DNA from: an uncultured Paracoccaceae bacterium
GTDB lineage: Bacteria; Pseudomonadota; Alphaproteobacteria; Rhodobacterales; Rhodobacteraceae
Direction of reading: 5' to 3'
Length of the DNA stretch: 60,592 nucleotides
NCBI GenBank assembly: GCA_938092015.1
Contig: CALKOT010000019.1
Location: 1 to 60,592, forward strand
The notes below the pieces were generated by a model. It saw only the letters and a list, made by a program, of their open reading frames with translations, searched no databases and had not been told where the DNA came from. Each line of letters starts with the position of its first letter. Positions within the stretch are counted from its first letter, which is position 1. A program made the position numbers and the translations under genes. Below are positions 36,405 to 46,321 of this stretch, piece by piece.

Positions 36405-37249
36405 ACCTAAACGTCGCCTTGCGCCTTGGCCGCGTCTCAAACATCCCCACCGTCTGGACCAACGCACTGGCCGGGGCCGTATTGGCGACCGGCGGCGCGC
36501 CTGAGATTTGGCCCGTCATCCTATCCGGCCTCGCGCTGACCTTCTTCTATGAAGGCGGCATGTGGCTGAACGATGCGTTCGACGCCGAGATCGACGCGGC
36601 TGAGCGTGCTGACCGCCCGATCCCGAACGGTGAAGTGACGCTACGCACCGTCATCATCGGCGGCTGGGCGTTGATGGCGATCGGTGTTTTGGTATCCGCC
36701 TTGATCAGCCCGACCTGCGGAGTCGTCGGCCTCGCGCTGACCGCCGCTATCGTCCTTTACGACTGGCTGCACAAGCGCACTGTTCTTAGCCCCGTGATCA
36801 TGGGCGCGACCCGGTTCCTCAGCTACTGCCTTGCCGCCTTTGCCGCTGCGACGCTGACGAATGAAGCGCTGTTCGGGGCGCTGGGCCTGTTCGCCTATAT
36901 CATCGGCCTTACCTATTCCGCGAAGCAGGAGGCGCATGATAAAATCGGTACGGCATGGCCCCTCGCGGTTTTGGCGGCGCCGCTGATTTATGCGCTGATG
37001 GTTGGATTGGCTGAACCAACGGCGTTGATCTTCTTCGTCGGTCTCGCGGCCGTGGTCGCCTTCGCGCTCCACCGCTTGTTCCGGCGCGCGCCGGGCGATG
37101 TGCCGGTGGCTGTGGTCACGATGATTGCGGGCATATCGCTTTACGACGCTACGCTGATCGCCGGGGCTGGTGCGTTTGGGTTGGCGGTGCTTGCGGGCTG
37201 TGGGTTCCTGCTGACGCTGGCTCTGCAGAACGTGGCGTCCGGGACCTGA
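36401..37249 (+). CDS. eboC: EboC, UbiA-like prenyltransferase
   Basis: This 282-residue polytopic membrane protein of the UbiA superfamily carries the first aspartate motif NDAFDAEIDAAERADRPI (about residues 51-68), which binds the prenyl diphosphate through magnesium, and a second region around the AYIIGLTYSAKQEAHDKIG loop, where the usual acidic motif is weaker. Eight to nine spans. It would attach or move a polyprenyl-linked intermediate in the inner membrane. ATG 36401 lies inside the eboE stop region (four-base overlap), indicating coupling in eboDEC. Confidence 0.88.
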   Translation: MNLNVALRLGRVSNIPTVWTNALAGAVLATGGAPEIWPVILSGLALTFFYEGGMWLNDAFDAEIDAAERADRPIPNGEVTLRTVIIGGWALMAIGVLVSALISPTCGVVGLALTAAIVLYDWLHKRTVLSPVIMGATRFLSYCLAAFAAATLTNEALFGALGLFAYIIGLTYSAKQEAHDKIGTAWPLAVLAAPLIYALMVGLAEPTALIFFVGLAAVVAFALHRLFRRAPGDVPVAVVTMIAGISLYDATLIAGAGAFGLAVLAGCGFLLTLALQNVASGT

Positions 37250-37594
37250 TTAACCGCAGGTTCCATAGGCCATCACTGGTCCGGCTTTGCGATACATCCG
37301 TTGACTGAACGCGCCCGCCGTATCAATCCTGATCCAGTCGCGCGACCCTTTCCGCCGATAGACGGTGCCACTTTCGGTGACAGAGGCGTCGGCGCCCCAT
37401 CTGCTTCCATCTTCAAAAACGACGCCTTCCGCAGTGATGGTGAAAGCCAATGTCGGCAGCGCCGTTCTTCCTGCGCAACCAACATGAACATTGGCGCAAA
37501 AGACTGGCAGGGCAGGGCTGCAGCGAAGATTTGCGGCTGTAGCGGTGCTGCCGATGATGAATGAAATTGCCAGACCAAAGGCTGCAGCCTTCAC
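37250..37594 (-). CDS. Small secreted hypothetical protein, coupled to the solute-binding-like gene
   Basis: The GTG at 37594 overlaps the TGA of the upstream gene (GTGA) and starts a signal peptide (AAFGLAISFIIGSTATA), followed by about 90 residues with four or more cysteines (CSPALPVFCANVHVGCAG, C-terminal GTCG) and a beta-rich core (AFTITAEGVVFEDGSRW). It has no family I can name. The Cys pattern suggests disulfides in the periplasm. It lies convergent to eboC with no gap, and in one unit with the solute-binding-like gene. Confidence 0.6.
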   Translation of the reverse strand: MKAAAFGLAISFIIGSTATAANLRCSPALPVFCANVHVGCAGRTALPTLAFTITAEGVVFEDGSRWGADASVTESGTVYRRKGSRDWIRIDTAGAFSQRMYRKAGPVMAYGTCG

Positions 37595-38139
37595 GGCTTC
37601 ATCCAGTTTTTGGATGCAGCGATCCACGGGCTCCATGTCTTCTTGTTGGTTTTCCACCACGCTTTAACTGCGTCATCGGGCGTTAAGCCGCCATCGACCA
37701 AGTTGGTGATCTCAGCCAACTTCGCATCGCTTAGCACCATACGCTTCAGCATCTTTTGCGCATCGGGCCATTTCTTTTTCATCGATGTGGCGACGATCTT
37801 CAGCACACGCTCATCACGCTTGTTCCCGACCCTGCCCCCCATTGACCGGACGGCCTTGTCCTCAATCGCTATGTCTAAAGTGGCTGAGCGTGCTAGATTT
37901 GGATGCGCATGCAGTCCGCCAGTCATCAGCGATTCGGTCGCCAGTTCATCGGCGATATCGGCAATCTCAACCTTGAAACACGATTTTCTAAGGGCTTTTG
38001 CGGTCAATGCCAACATCACTTAGCTGTCTGTGTTTTGCCCAAGCGCTAACCGGATCGGGTCTTTTGATTTCGCCCAAAGCGTCGATGGCAGGGCCGCCGC
38101 CATCGCAGTTGCAAGAAATACGCGTCTGTTCAGGGGCAT
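37591..38139 (-). pseudogene. Short OpuAC-like solute-binding protein with Tat-like signal and in-frame TAA
   Basis: ATG 38139 begins PLNRRVFLATAMAAALPS, a twin-arginine-type signal, then SKDPIRLALGQNTDS, then TAA at 38020-38022 (codon 40), and continues in frame to TGA at 37591. The reading after the stop (VMLALTAKALRK, IADIADELATESLM, KKWPDAQKMLKRMVLSD, DDAVKAWW...WSPWI) resembles the first and last parts of glycine-betaine-type ABC binding proteins, but total length is 182 rather than about 300 residues. So it is a shortened binding fold without any adjacent ABC transporter. It sits between eboC and eboF on the eboF strand and may be an ebo accessory; function unknown. Confidence 0.6.
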
Positions 38140-38154
38140 GCAGTATCCCTTCGG

Positions 38155-39540
38155 TCAGTCGAATACGTGATCCAGCACCAGTTTCTTGAAATCCACCGCC
38201 TCAACCGCGCCATCCGGCATCATTCCAGCCTCAGATGAGATTACCAGAGGCCCATGATCCGGGTCATCTGTGATCCGCCCATGCGTACCTTTTACGATCT
38301 GCGTGTCTTTCAGCGAGATGATATCGAGCAGCCCCCGGAAGCCCAACTTGCGCTTGCCGACCTTCCAGGCCGCCTGCAGCTTTGGCAAGGTCAGCTCGGG
38401 GTCCATGAACAACTCAACCGGGTCGTAGCCCGGCTTGCGGTGGATATCGACGCAGCGGGCAAAATCAGGCGCCAGCTTGTCATCCAGCCAGTAGTAATAG
38501 CTGAACCAACGGTCAGCCTTGGCCACGGCGATCAGCTCGCCCGACCGATCATGATCAAGCCCGTTGGCTGCAATCTCATCACCTTCCCACACAGCTTCAA
38601 CGCCATCCAGCGCCTCGACCAGCGCCTTCACTTCGGCTTGCCGCGCAGGGTCTTTGACGTAGATGTGGGCGATCTGGTGGTCAGACAGAGCGAAAGCTTC
38701 GGACGCGCCTGCATCCAGGATCTCGCGTCCAAACTCTTCCGGTCGCACTTGAATAAGGCCCTCTTTCCGCAGCGCCCGGTTGATGTGGATCGCGTCGGTC
38801 GCAGGCGTGATCCCGTATTCTGAAACGACGACGATCCGCTGGCCGGTCTTGTCGGCATGGTCGATCAGGTCACCGCATAGATCGTCGATCTCTTTCAGGT
38901 CTTCCTGAATGCGTGGATGATCCAGATCGGGGCCAAGGCGCTGCAGGTTGTAGTCGAGATGGGGCAGGTAGGTCATGGTCAGCGTCGGATTGCGCGTCTC
39001 CATCACATGCAGCGTCGCCTTGGTGATCCAGTCGGATGAGGTGATATCCGCCAGCGGTCCCCAGAATTTGAACAGCGGGAACTGGCCCAGCTTTGCATCC
39101 AGCTCATCATGCAATTCGGGCGGTTGCGCGTAATGATCGGGGATCTTACGCCCGTCAGCGGGGTACATCGGGCGCGGCGTCGCGGTCCAGTCGGCGGTGG
39201 CGTACATGTTGTACCACCAGAACATCTTGGCGCAGGTGAAGTCCGCATCGCGCTTCTTGCCCGCGTCCCAGATCTTTTCACCTTCGACCAGATTGTTCGG
39301 CTGACGCCATAGCAGAACCTCTTTCAGGTCGCGAAAGAACCAGCCATTCGCCACGGCGCCGTGCCCGGATGGCGGCAGGCCTGTGACCAGCGTCGACTGC
39401 ACGGTGCAGGTTACCGCGGGCGTGACGGTGTTCAAGGGCTGCATCGCGCCCCGTGCGGCCAGCTTCGCCAGATTGGGCGTGTGCGCGCCAACCAAAGCGG
39501 GTGACAGACCGACGACGAGAATGACGAGCGTTCGTTGCAT
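38155..39540 (-). CDS. eboF: EboF-type alkaline phosphatase/nucleotide pyrophosphatase superfamily protein
   Basis: This 461-residue protein of the alkaline phosphatase superfamily (type I phosphodiesterase/nucleotide pyrophosphatase branch) has VILVVGLSPALVG, the nucleophile Thr in TPAVTCTVQSTLVTGLPPSGHG (about residues 40-60), YLPHLDYNLQRLGPD, the metal pair in VVVSEYGITPATDAIHINR and the late KGTHGRITDDPDHGPLV. The first metal Asp of the usual VDG is replaced by VVGL, so metal binding at that end may be altered. No clear signal peptide. Its place inside the ebo gene set makes it the EboF member. It is divergent from eboA across 133 bases. Confidence 0.85.
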   Translation of the reverse strand: MQRTLVILVVGLSPALVGAHTPNLAKLAARGAMQPLNTVTPAVTCTVQSTLVTGLPPSGHGAVANGWFFRDLKEVLLWRQPNNLVEGEKIWDAGKKRDADFTCAKMFWWYNMYATADWTATPRPMYPADGRKIPDHYAQPPELHDELDAKLGQFPLFKFWGPLADITSSDWITKATLHVMETRNPTLTMTYLPHLDYNLQRLGPDLDHPRIQEDLKEIDDLCGDLIDHADKTGQRIVVVSEYGITPATDAIHINRALRKEGLIQVRPEEFGREILDAGASEAFALSDHQIAHIYVKDPARQAEVKALVEALDGVEAVWEGDEIAANGLDHDRSGELIAVAKADRWFSYYYWLDDKLAPDFARCVDIHRKPGYDPVELFMDPELTLPKLQAAWKVGKRKLGFRGLLDIISLKDTQIVKGTHGRITDDPDHGPLVISSEAGMMPDGAVEAVDFKKLVLDHVFD

Positions 39541-39673
39541 GGACTTCCCCTATTTTTCGTTAGATTAGTGGATTGCAGGCATGCGTCCATGACAAATGCG
39601 CGGGCCCTCAGATTTCAAACAATCGACATGCCAGCACTGGCGCGGGCAATCGGTTTGGGTAGACTGAAAGAAA

Positions 39674-40441
39674 ATGCAGATATCGGAGAATGCGCCCGTG
39701 ACCGAAACCCCGAAAACTCTTTTACATCGGTGGGTTAGTGCGCAATCCGGCGATCAGGCTGATTGGCTCGCCGAGCAGTTGGAAACGCTTGCTGCTGGCG
39801 GGCCTGAACGTACCCTGTACATTTTCCTTGGCTTTGCGCCACGTAAACTGGGCAAGGCTGACCTTTTCCTGACCGAAGCGGACAAAGCCGCCGCTGAAGC
39901 AGCGCATCCCGGTTGGCGCCCAGAGGGGTGGAGCGTGGATGGCGCCGCCCGGGTTCTTGGTCTTCTGACTTACAAATCAGACCGGGCATTCGTTGATGTG
40001 TTCAAGGATCTGCGCCGGACGTCCGATTTAGGTGAGATGATCGCGCTTTACCGAGGATTGCCGCTTTACCCCGATCCCGAAAGCCTGTTCTTCGAAGTCG
40101 GCGAAGGCCTCCGCTCTAACCTCAAACCTGTGTTTGAGGCTATTGCCCACAACAACCCGTTCCCGCGTGATCGCATGGATGAGCATCGATGGAACCACAT
40201 GATCCTGAAGGCGCTGTTCGTTGACAGCCAGCTTTCCCCCATCGTTGGCCTCAAAGATCGCGCCAATCCTGAACTGGCGCGCATCCTGATCGACTATGCA
40301 AACGAACGCTGGGCCGCTGGTCGCCCGGTGACCGAGGAATTGTGGATCCCAGTGCGCCCCTTCGCTGATCACCCTGAAATTGCGCCGCTTTTAGCAACCG
40401 CTACCGCCGAAGGCCGCCTGACCAAAGAGGTCCTGTCATGA
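39674..40441 (+). CDS. eboA: EboA-domain protein
   Basis: This 255-residue soluble protein matches the EboA pattern: TLYIFLGFAPRKLGKADL, GWSVDGAARVLGLL, DVFKDLRRTSDLGEMIALYRGLPLYPDP, RSNLKPVFEAIAHNNPFPRDRMDEHRWNHM and VDSQLSPIVGL. No catalytic residues are assigned for this family. A GTG at 39698 with GGAG eight bases upstream is an alternative start that removes eight residues. The stop overlaps the eboB ATG, so the pair is coupled. Confidence 0.9.
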   Translation: MQISENAPVTETPKTLLHRWVSAQSGDQADWLAEQLETLAAGGPERTLYIFLGFAPRKLGKADLFLTEADKAAAEAAHPGWRPEGWSVDGAARVLGLLTYKSDRAFVDVFKDLRRTSDLGEMIALYRGLPLYPDPESLFFEVGEGLRSNLKPVFEAIAHNNPFPRDRMDEHRWNHMILKALFVDSQLSPIVGLKDRANPELARILIDYANERWAAGRPVTEELWIPVRPFADHPEIAPLLATATAEGRLTKEVLS

Positions 40442-41361
40442 TGTTCATCGACCCCCACGCCCACATGATCTCACGCACGACCGATGATTATGAAGCCATG
40501 GCCGCCGCTGGTGTCGTCGCCCTGATTGAGCCAGCCTTCTGGGTCGGCCAGCCCCGTACGTTCGTGGGCACTTATGTCGATTACCTTTCTACCATTGTGG
40601 GGTGGGAGAGGTTTCGCGCCGGCCAGTTTGGCATCCGCCACTACTGCACCGTTGGCCTGAACTCCAAAGAAGCCAACAACGAGGAACTGGCCGAAGGCGT
40701 GATGGAATGGCTGCCAAGGTTCGCCCTGAAAGAGGGCGTCGTCGCCATTGGCGAGATTGGCTATGACGAACAGACCCCGCTTGAGGACAAATACTTTCGC
40801 CTGCAGCTGGAGCTTTCCAAAGAGCTGAACCTGCCAGTCATGGTCCACACGCCCCACCGCGACAAGAAGCGCGGCACGTCGCGTTCGATGGATGTATGCG
40901 AAGAAATGGGCGTCGATCCTTCGATGGTCATCATCGATCACAACAACGAAGAAACCGTGGCTGAGACGTTGCAGCGCGGCTATTGGGCCGGGTTCTCGAT
41001 CTACCCGTCCACCAAAATGGGCAATGCCCGGATGGTTGAAATTCTGAAGCAATATGGATCCGAACGCATAATTGTGGACAGTGCCTGTGACTGGGGCATT
41101 TCTGACCCTCTCGGTGTCGCCAAGACTGCTGAGCTGGCCTTGAAAAGCGGGATCAGCGAAGAAACCGTGCGCCGCGTCTGCTATCAGAACGCGCTGGATG
41201 CGTATGGCCAATCGGGTCAGATGAAGGAAGAAGACTGGCTCACCCCGCCTGCGATTGACCAGCGCACTGTCTACGAAGGCAACTCAATCCTTCGCGGCGG
41301 ACGCGATCCTTTGATCAGTGTGCCTGGGGAAGAGCGAAAGGCGAACTTGATTATTGAATGA
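40438..41361 (+). CDS. eboB: EboB, TatD-family metal-dependent hydrolase
   Basis: This 307-residue TIM-barrel amidohydrolase of the TatD type has FIDPHAHM with the HxH metal site (residues 7-9), Glu in VAIGEIGYDEQTP (about 107), His in PVMVHTPHRDKK, His in MVIIDHNNEETV and the final Asp in IIVDSACDWGISDP. The pattern of an intact metal site predicts hydrolase activity on an unknown ebo-pathway intermediate. Two ATG codons (40438, 40441) overlap the eboA stop. Ebo genes end here. Confidence 0.92.
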   Translation: MMFIDPHAHMISRTTDDYEAMAAAGVVALIEPAFWVGQPRTFVGTYVDYLSTIVGWERFRAGQFGIRHYCTVGLNSKEANNEELAEGVMEWLPRFALKEGVVAIGEIGYDEQTPLEDKYFRLQLELSKELNLPVMVHTPHRDKKRGTSRSMDVCEEMGVDPSMVIIDHNNEETVAETLQRGYWAGFSIYPSTKMGNARMVEILKQYGSERIIVDSACDWGISDPLGVAKTAELALKSGISEETVRRVCYQNALDAYGQSGQMKEEDWLTPPAIDQRTVYEGNSILRGGRDPLISVPGEERKANLIIE

Positions 41362-41530
41362 GTGGTGGCTGCGCCGCACATGCCAATGGATTGGGTGAGG
41401 AATTCACTCTGCCAAGAAGTAGCCTAGGTATCACGGCGCTCAAGTAAGGTGCTGTTCGACTGTGGCTGACCGCCGCACTGCTGCTAAGTTGGCGTGAATG
41501 GGGGGTGGCGTTAGATGTCCCCCCATGCCG

Positions 41531-42232
41531 TCAGTCCGTCACTTCACCATGTAAGATTCCATATAGCGCGGCTTTGTAGACAGCCTCCACCGTGGTTCTG
41601 GCGTGCAGCTTTTCCCGGGCCTTTTGCAGCCGTTTTTCGATGGAGCGGAGCGTGACTGTTTCCGCCTCAGCCACATCAGCCGCGCCCTGTCCCTGCGACA
41701 GAGCTGTCAGCGTTGCGCATTCCTTTGGCGTCAGTCCAAAGTATCGGCGGATATGGCCATGACGGCGCAAGGCGATATGCGCCTGGCGGAGCAGGTCAAT
41801 AAATGGGGCTTGGTCAAGCTGTCTGTCCCGCTGGCGTTGATCCTCTAGCACCGTGAATGCGAGGCGGCCAAAAATCTCATTCCTCGGCAACGTGTAATTT
41901 GAGATCGAAACGCAGCCAAGGTCAGCCAAGGCATCAAAAAACGGGCTTTTGCCTTCGGGCGACAAATCCAGCCGGAAGTTTTTCGACTTGTTTGAAACCC
42001 GCGATAAAACCGGGTCCAGGGTCGATCCGCCCGAGGCGTGGTAAATTTCCCAAAAGCTGGCAGGCAGCGTCGTCTTAGCAATCAGGTCGGATCGGATATG
42101 ACCCTTTTCACGGATCATGAATTCGTAGCCGATGTGACACTTGCCCAACAATGGGGCCGCCTCTCGCAAGGCGAAAAGCGCGCCGCGTAGCGAGTTTGTA
42201 GCCCTCACAACTTCGTCAACGTCTGGGGTCAT
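41531..42232 (-). CDS. LuxR-family transcriptional regulator
   Basis: About 233 residues. The C-terminal third is a LuxR/GerE helix-turn-helix: FGLTPKECATLTALSQGQ, ADVAEAETVTLRSIEKRLQKAREKL, TTVEAVYKAALYGIL. The N-terminal part has the size of an autoinducer-binding PAS-like domain (KCHIGYEFMIREKG, PASFWEIYHASGGSTLDPVLSRV) but I do not see all canonical acyl-homoserine-lactone contacts, so it may be an orphan receptor. ATG 42232 is preferred over a TTG 60 bases earlier. No luxI-type synthase is near. It is divergent from the large RTX gene across 223 bases, so control of that gene is plausible. Confidence 0.8.
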   Translation of the reverse strand: MTPDVDEVVRATNSLRGALFALREAAPLLGKCHIGYEFMIREKGHIRSDLIAKTTLPASFWEIYHASGGSTLDPVLSRVSNKSKNFRLDLSPEGKSPFFDALADLGCVSISNYTLPRNEIFGRLAFTVLEDQRQRDRQLDQAPFIDLLRQAHIALRRHGHIRRYFGLTPKECATLTALSQGQGAADVAEAETVTLRSIEKRLQKAREKLHARTTVEAVYKAALYGILHGEVTD

Positions 42233-42455
42233 GCGCGGTTCTGCAACTCCCTCTCTGTTGGTACGGAATACCGAACTTTTGGGCGGTTGCAAATGGCGCG
42301 CCCCCAGAAGACCTTCATTTCAGGAGCTGGAATCTGGCGCACGAAGCTGGATTTGCGTGGAGAGAGGTTTCCGCAAGTTGTGAGGACATCCCACTATTTG
42401 GGGTGCCGAAAGATTATTTCGTCCCGCCTACAGGACGTCTGCAAGGGGAATTCGA

Positions 42456-45400
42456 ATGGCGAACATTACAGTCACGACTTTGAATGATGAGCTGGACGCA
42501 AACCCGGCGGATAATGGGCTTTCGCTGCGCGAAGCCATCCAGATCGCCAATCAGTCAGCGGGCGCTGATACGATTTCCTTCGCTGACGGGCTTACAGGCA
42601 CTGCCCGTCTGACATCGGGCGAACTTCAGGTAACAGATCAACTGTCTATTGACGGTGGCGGCAAGGTCACGATCTCGGGCGATAGTCAGGGGAACGACGC
42701 GCTTACGGACGGTGTGACGGACGTTTCCGCATCGACTGATGGCGCCGATCTTCTGGCGGATAACTCTCGCCTGTTCAATGTGACCGCTGATGCGGCGGAG
42801 TTTGGCCTTAGCGGCCTTAGCGGCCTGACGCTGACCGGTGGCCGTACCACCCAGAATATCGATAGCGGCGGCGCCTTGACGGCGGCTGATGGTGTGACGG
42901 TCACGATTTCGGACAGTCAGGTCAGCGGCAATAGCACGACCGTTGCGGGGGCAGATGGCGGAGGGCTGAATGTTGAGGGCGATCTGATCATCAGCGACTC
43001 CATCATCAGCGGCAACAGCACTCTTGGCAGTTTCTCGGATGGCGGGGGCATCTTTGTGGGGTCCATCACTATCACCGGCAGTTCGGTCGTTGGTAACTCT
43101 ACTGACGGCAGTTACGCCAATGGCGGCAGCATCGCCAGCGCGGGCGCCGTCGATGCGACTGGTAACTTTATCGGGCTGAACCAGACGGTTGGCTTCCGGT
43201 CACCCGGCGGCGGTCTGTTCGCCGGCGGAGTTAGCACGCTGACCAACAATACGATCTATGGCAACCTGACATTCTCTCCATTCTCTGATGGTGCTGGAGC
43301 CTATCTGGGCGATGCGGGCACGCTGATCAATAACACTATCACCGGGAACGCGGCGCTTCAGCCCGGCGCCTATGGCGGCGGGGTGGCGGCGACGCGCGAT
43401 TTCACCGCCGAGGGCAACATCCTTATCGGCAACTTCGCTTCGAAAGGAATCAACCTGTTTGGAGCTGATGATCCGATGGCTGTGATCAATTTTTCGGGGC
43501 CTAACCTTATTGGTTTCGCGCCCGGGGACACTGACCTCAGTGGCGATCCCAATGTCTCAGAAGCTGATCCTGTGGATGTGTTCGATCAAACGGCTGAGAT
43601 GATCGGCGCTGTCGCGGGTGTGGCAGGCGACAACGACGGACCAGTTCAGACCGTGGCGCTGCATTCGGAAGTGACAAATCCAGCGCTGGATGCGGCGGGA
43701 ACAGATGCGCCTAACATTGATGCACGTGGGTTGGCCGCTTCGGTTTTCGCAGGTGTGAACACGGGCCCAGAATTTGGCCCCCGCGATCTTGGGGCGGTTG
43801 AGTTGGGCGGCGTATCCGCAGGCCCTGACCCTAGTCCGAACCCTGAGCCGGAAGAAAAATCGCTTGTGGTCACGACGACAGAGGATGTGGTCGACGCTTT
43901 CGATGGCGTGACATCTCTGCGAGAGGCCGTGACATTTGCGAATGAAAAAGCAGGTGTGGACGTAGTTAAATTCGCCGAATCAGGCCAGGGATTGAACCGT
44001 CTGACCGAGGGTGCCCTGATTGTCTCTTCATCGCTTGAGATCGACGGCGCCGGCAAGGTGACGATCACTGGCGACGCCAAAGGCAATGATATCACCCGAT
44101 TGGGCGACATAACGGATGTTGACGCTTCGACTGCGGGCGAGAATCTTTTGTCCGACAACTCTCGGATCATTGAAGCTGGTTCCGTTGGCGGCAGTGGCGG
44201 CAGCGTCGTTCTAACCGGCCTGACCCTGACAGGGGGCAACTCCTTCGATGAAAACCAAGGCGCTCGTGATGGCGGCGCGATCAGTGGTTTTGGCTTTAAC
44301 ATTCAGGCGCGAAACACCACGTTCGCCGGGAATACGGCTGCTGAAACTAAGGATAGCAGCCTCGGTATCGGCAGCGGAGGCGCCATTGAAACGGACAGAT
44401 CGGTCGAGCTGGTTAACACCATTCTTATCGACAACCGGGCGTCCGGCCAGGGGGGGGCGGTCAGCGCCAAGAACCTGATCATCGTGACCAGCAGCACGAT
44501 CACAGGGAACGTTTCTCGCCTCGACGGCGGCGGTTTGTCGGTGAATGAAGAAAACGACATCCGAATTACCAGCAGCCTAATTCTGGGGAATGTCGCCAAA
44601 AGCGGAATTCACAATGACATTACATCAAACAGAGAACCTGAGAACATCATAAGCGATTTTCTCATCATTGATGGCGATCGATCCGCCGACTCTATCGATA
44701 ACACTGATTTCCAGTTCTCTGGGAAAAGCCTGGTTGGCGTGATTTCACAGTCAATCTTTAACGCCGGGGGCAGCGAGTTTGTGCAAAACGCTGATCCCGC
44801 CAATGTCTTCGCCGAGACAAAGACTATAGACGGCGTCACTTCCGGCGTCCTGACACGAAACGCTGATGGGCAATTTCTTGTGGCGCTGAACGCCAACGAG
44901 GCGAACCCTGCCTTGGATGCGACCGATGCAAGGCTGGCTACAAGTGATTTTCAGACCACAGATCTGGTGACGGACATCACCGGCGCACCACGATCTTTTG
45001 ATCAGGTTGGCCTGGATAACGGTCTCCTGACCGTAACGGATATCGGCGCTGTGGAGTTGCAAACTCAGGTTGATGTGACACCCACCAGCCCGACACCTGG
45101 CCCAGATGTGCTGACGGGAGACAACGGTACGAACACCATCTCTTGCCTGCGCGGCGCCGACACGATCAGCGGCGGCGGCGGCGCAGATACTCTGGATGGC
45201 GGCGGCGGCAGGGACATGGTTTCCGGCAACGGCGGCCGAGACACCGTAAAGGGCGGTGGCGGGAATGAACGCTGGTCGGCGGTAAGGGCAATGCTGTTCT
45301 GACGGGCGGCGGTGGCTGTGATACTTTCCAGTTCACGCGCGGGGATGGGCGTGACACGATCACCGATTTCGATTAGTTGTGTGACAAGATTGAGATCATT

Positions 45401-45535
45401 GACGGGGCTGACAGTTTTGACGATCTCATGATTACTCAGGCAGGCGACGATGTTCGGATCAAGTTCGCTAACGTCGTCATCACGGTTGAGAATGATCAGG
45501 CTGAAAACTTTACCGCCGCAGATTTCATTTTCTGA
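42456..45535 (+). pseudogene. Large beta-helix/RTX secreted protein, frameshifted and stopped near its C-terminus
   Basis: The first 948 codons are intact. Two tandem modules each begin with a CSLREAI-like motif (GLSLREAIQIAN near residue 24; SVLREAV-like GVTSLREAVTFAN near residue 485), then right-handed parallel beta-helix repeats rich in GNST/GGG turns. RTX nonapeptides follow (TISGGGGADTLDGGGGRDMVSG, from residue 905). Near 45268 one base is missing (AATGAACGCTGG), breaking the frame into a short tail. In the next frame the RTX and secretion region continues ([22 protein letters not shown]), meets TAG at 45374-45376, then goes on to ENFTAADFIF and TGA at 45535. The lost part is the type I secretion signal, so export should fail if the lesions are real. 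No exporter genes nearby. Confidence 0.75.
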
Positions 45536-45714
45536 CCGTCTGTAAGCAAAAGTGCGCTAACTCTGGCAGTTGCTAAAGCCGCTGCATGCGCTGCTTCCAG
45601 TGAAACTGACCTGGAACATTGGCTGCCTTGGTGGCCATAGGTCGCCATGATCCAGAGCAGTATCTGATCAGCATCTAGACCAATAACACGGCGTTTGGAC
45701 CAGCTGACCCAGCT

Positions 45715-46320
45715 TTACCCGGCCCGCTTCAGCGCCTCTTCCACCAGGACAAGCCGGTCCTGACCAAAGTACATGTCATCGCCGTTCACAAACATCGTCG
45801 GGCTGCCGAACCCGCCCCGGTCGATGACATCCTGCGTGTAGGTTCTTAGCCGGGCTTTCATCGCGGGGGCGTTGCTGCGGATCAGAATTGAATTGCCATC
45901 CAGCCCGACAGAATTTGCGCAGTCCAGAATGGCTTGATCCTGACTGATATCGACATCATCGCCCCAGTAGGCAGCGCAAAGGGCCAGTGCAAACTCTTCG
46001 ATCTTTCCATCATCCAATGCGGCAATGCAGGCGCGTTGGGCTTTGACAGCATTGACTGGAAAGACCGACGGGCGGCCGATCTTCATGTCGTAGTGCCGCG
46101 TCCAGTCTGCCAGGTCTTTCAGGTAATACTGGTACTTGGGCGCGCTTGGGTTGGATCGGTTCTCATAGACCTGTTTGTTTACTTCATTGAAAATGCCGCC
46201 GACCAGAACAGGTTTCCATTCCAGATCCGCGCCAGTTCGTTTGGCCAAGGCGCCGATCTCAGCAATGGCCATGTATGTCCATGGCGATGAGCAGTCGAAG
46301 AAAAACTCCAGCTTGGCCAT
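45715..46320 (-). CDS. DsbA-family 2-hydroxychromene-2-carboxylate isomerase-like protein
   Basis: This 201-residue kappa-class-GST/DsbA-fold protein has EFFFDCSSPWTYMA with the catalytic Ser-Pro-type site in place of CxxC, then EWKPVLVGGIFNEVN, YYLKDLADWTRHY, FPVNAVKAQRA and a cis-Pro region GSPTMFVNGDDMYFGQDRL. Enzymes of this type use glutathione in aromatic breakdown, but many roseobacter members have no tested substrate. ATG 46320 begins MAKLEFF and sits one base after the NIPSNAP stop, so the pair is one unit. Confidence 0.85.
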   Translation of the reverse strand: MAKLEFFFDCSSPWTYMAIAEIGALAKRTGADLEWKPVLVGGIFNEVNKQVYENRSNPSAPKYQYYLKDLADWTRHYDMKIGRPSVFPVNAVKAQRACIAALDDGKIEEFALALCAAYWGDDVDISQDQAILDCANSVGLDGNSILIRSNAPAMKARLRTYTQDVIDRGGFGSPTMFVNGDDMYFGQDRLVLVEEALKRAG

Positions 46321-46321
46321 A

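Noticed and set aside
42686-44896. Several long open frames antisense to the large RTX gene
   Set aside because: They are shadows created by the GC-rich repetitive codons of the real gene and have no domains or ribosome sites.
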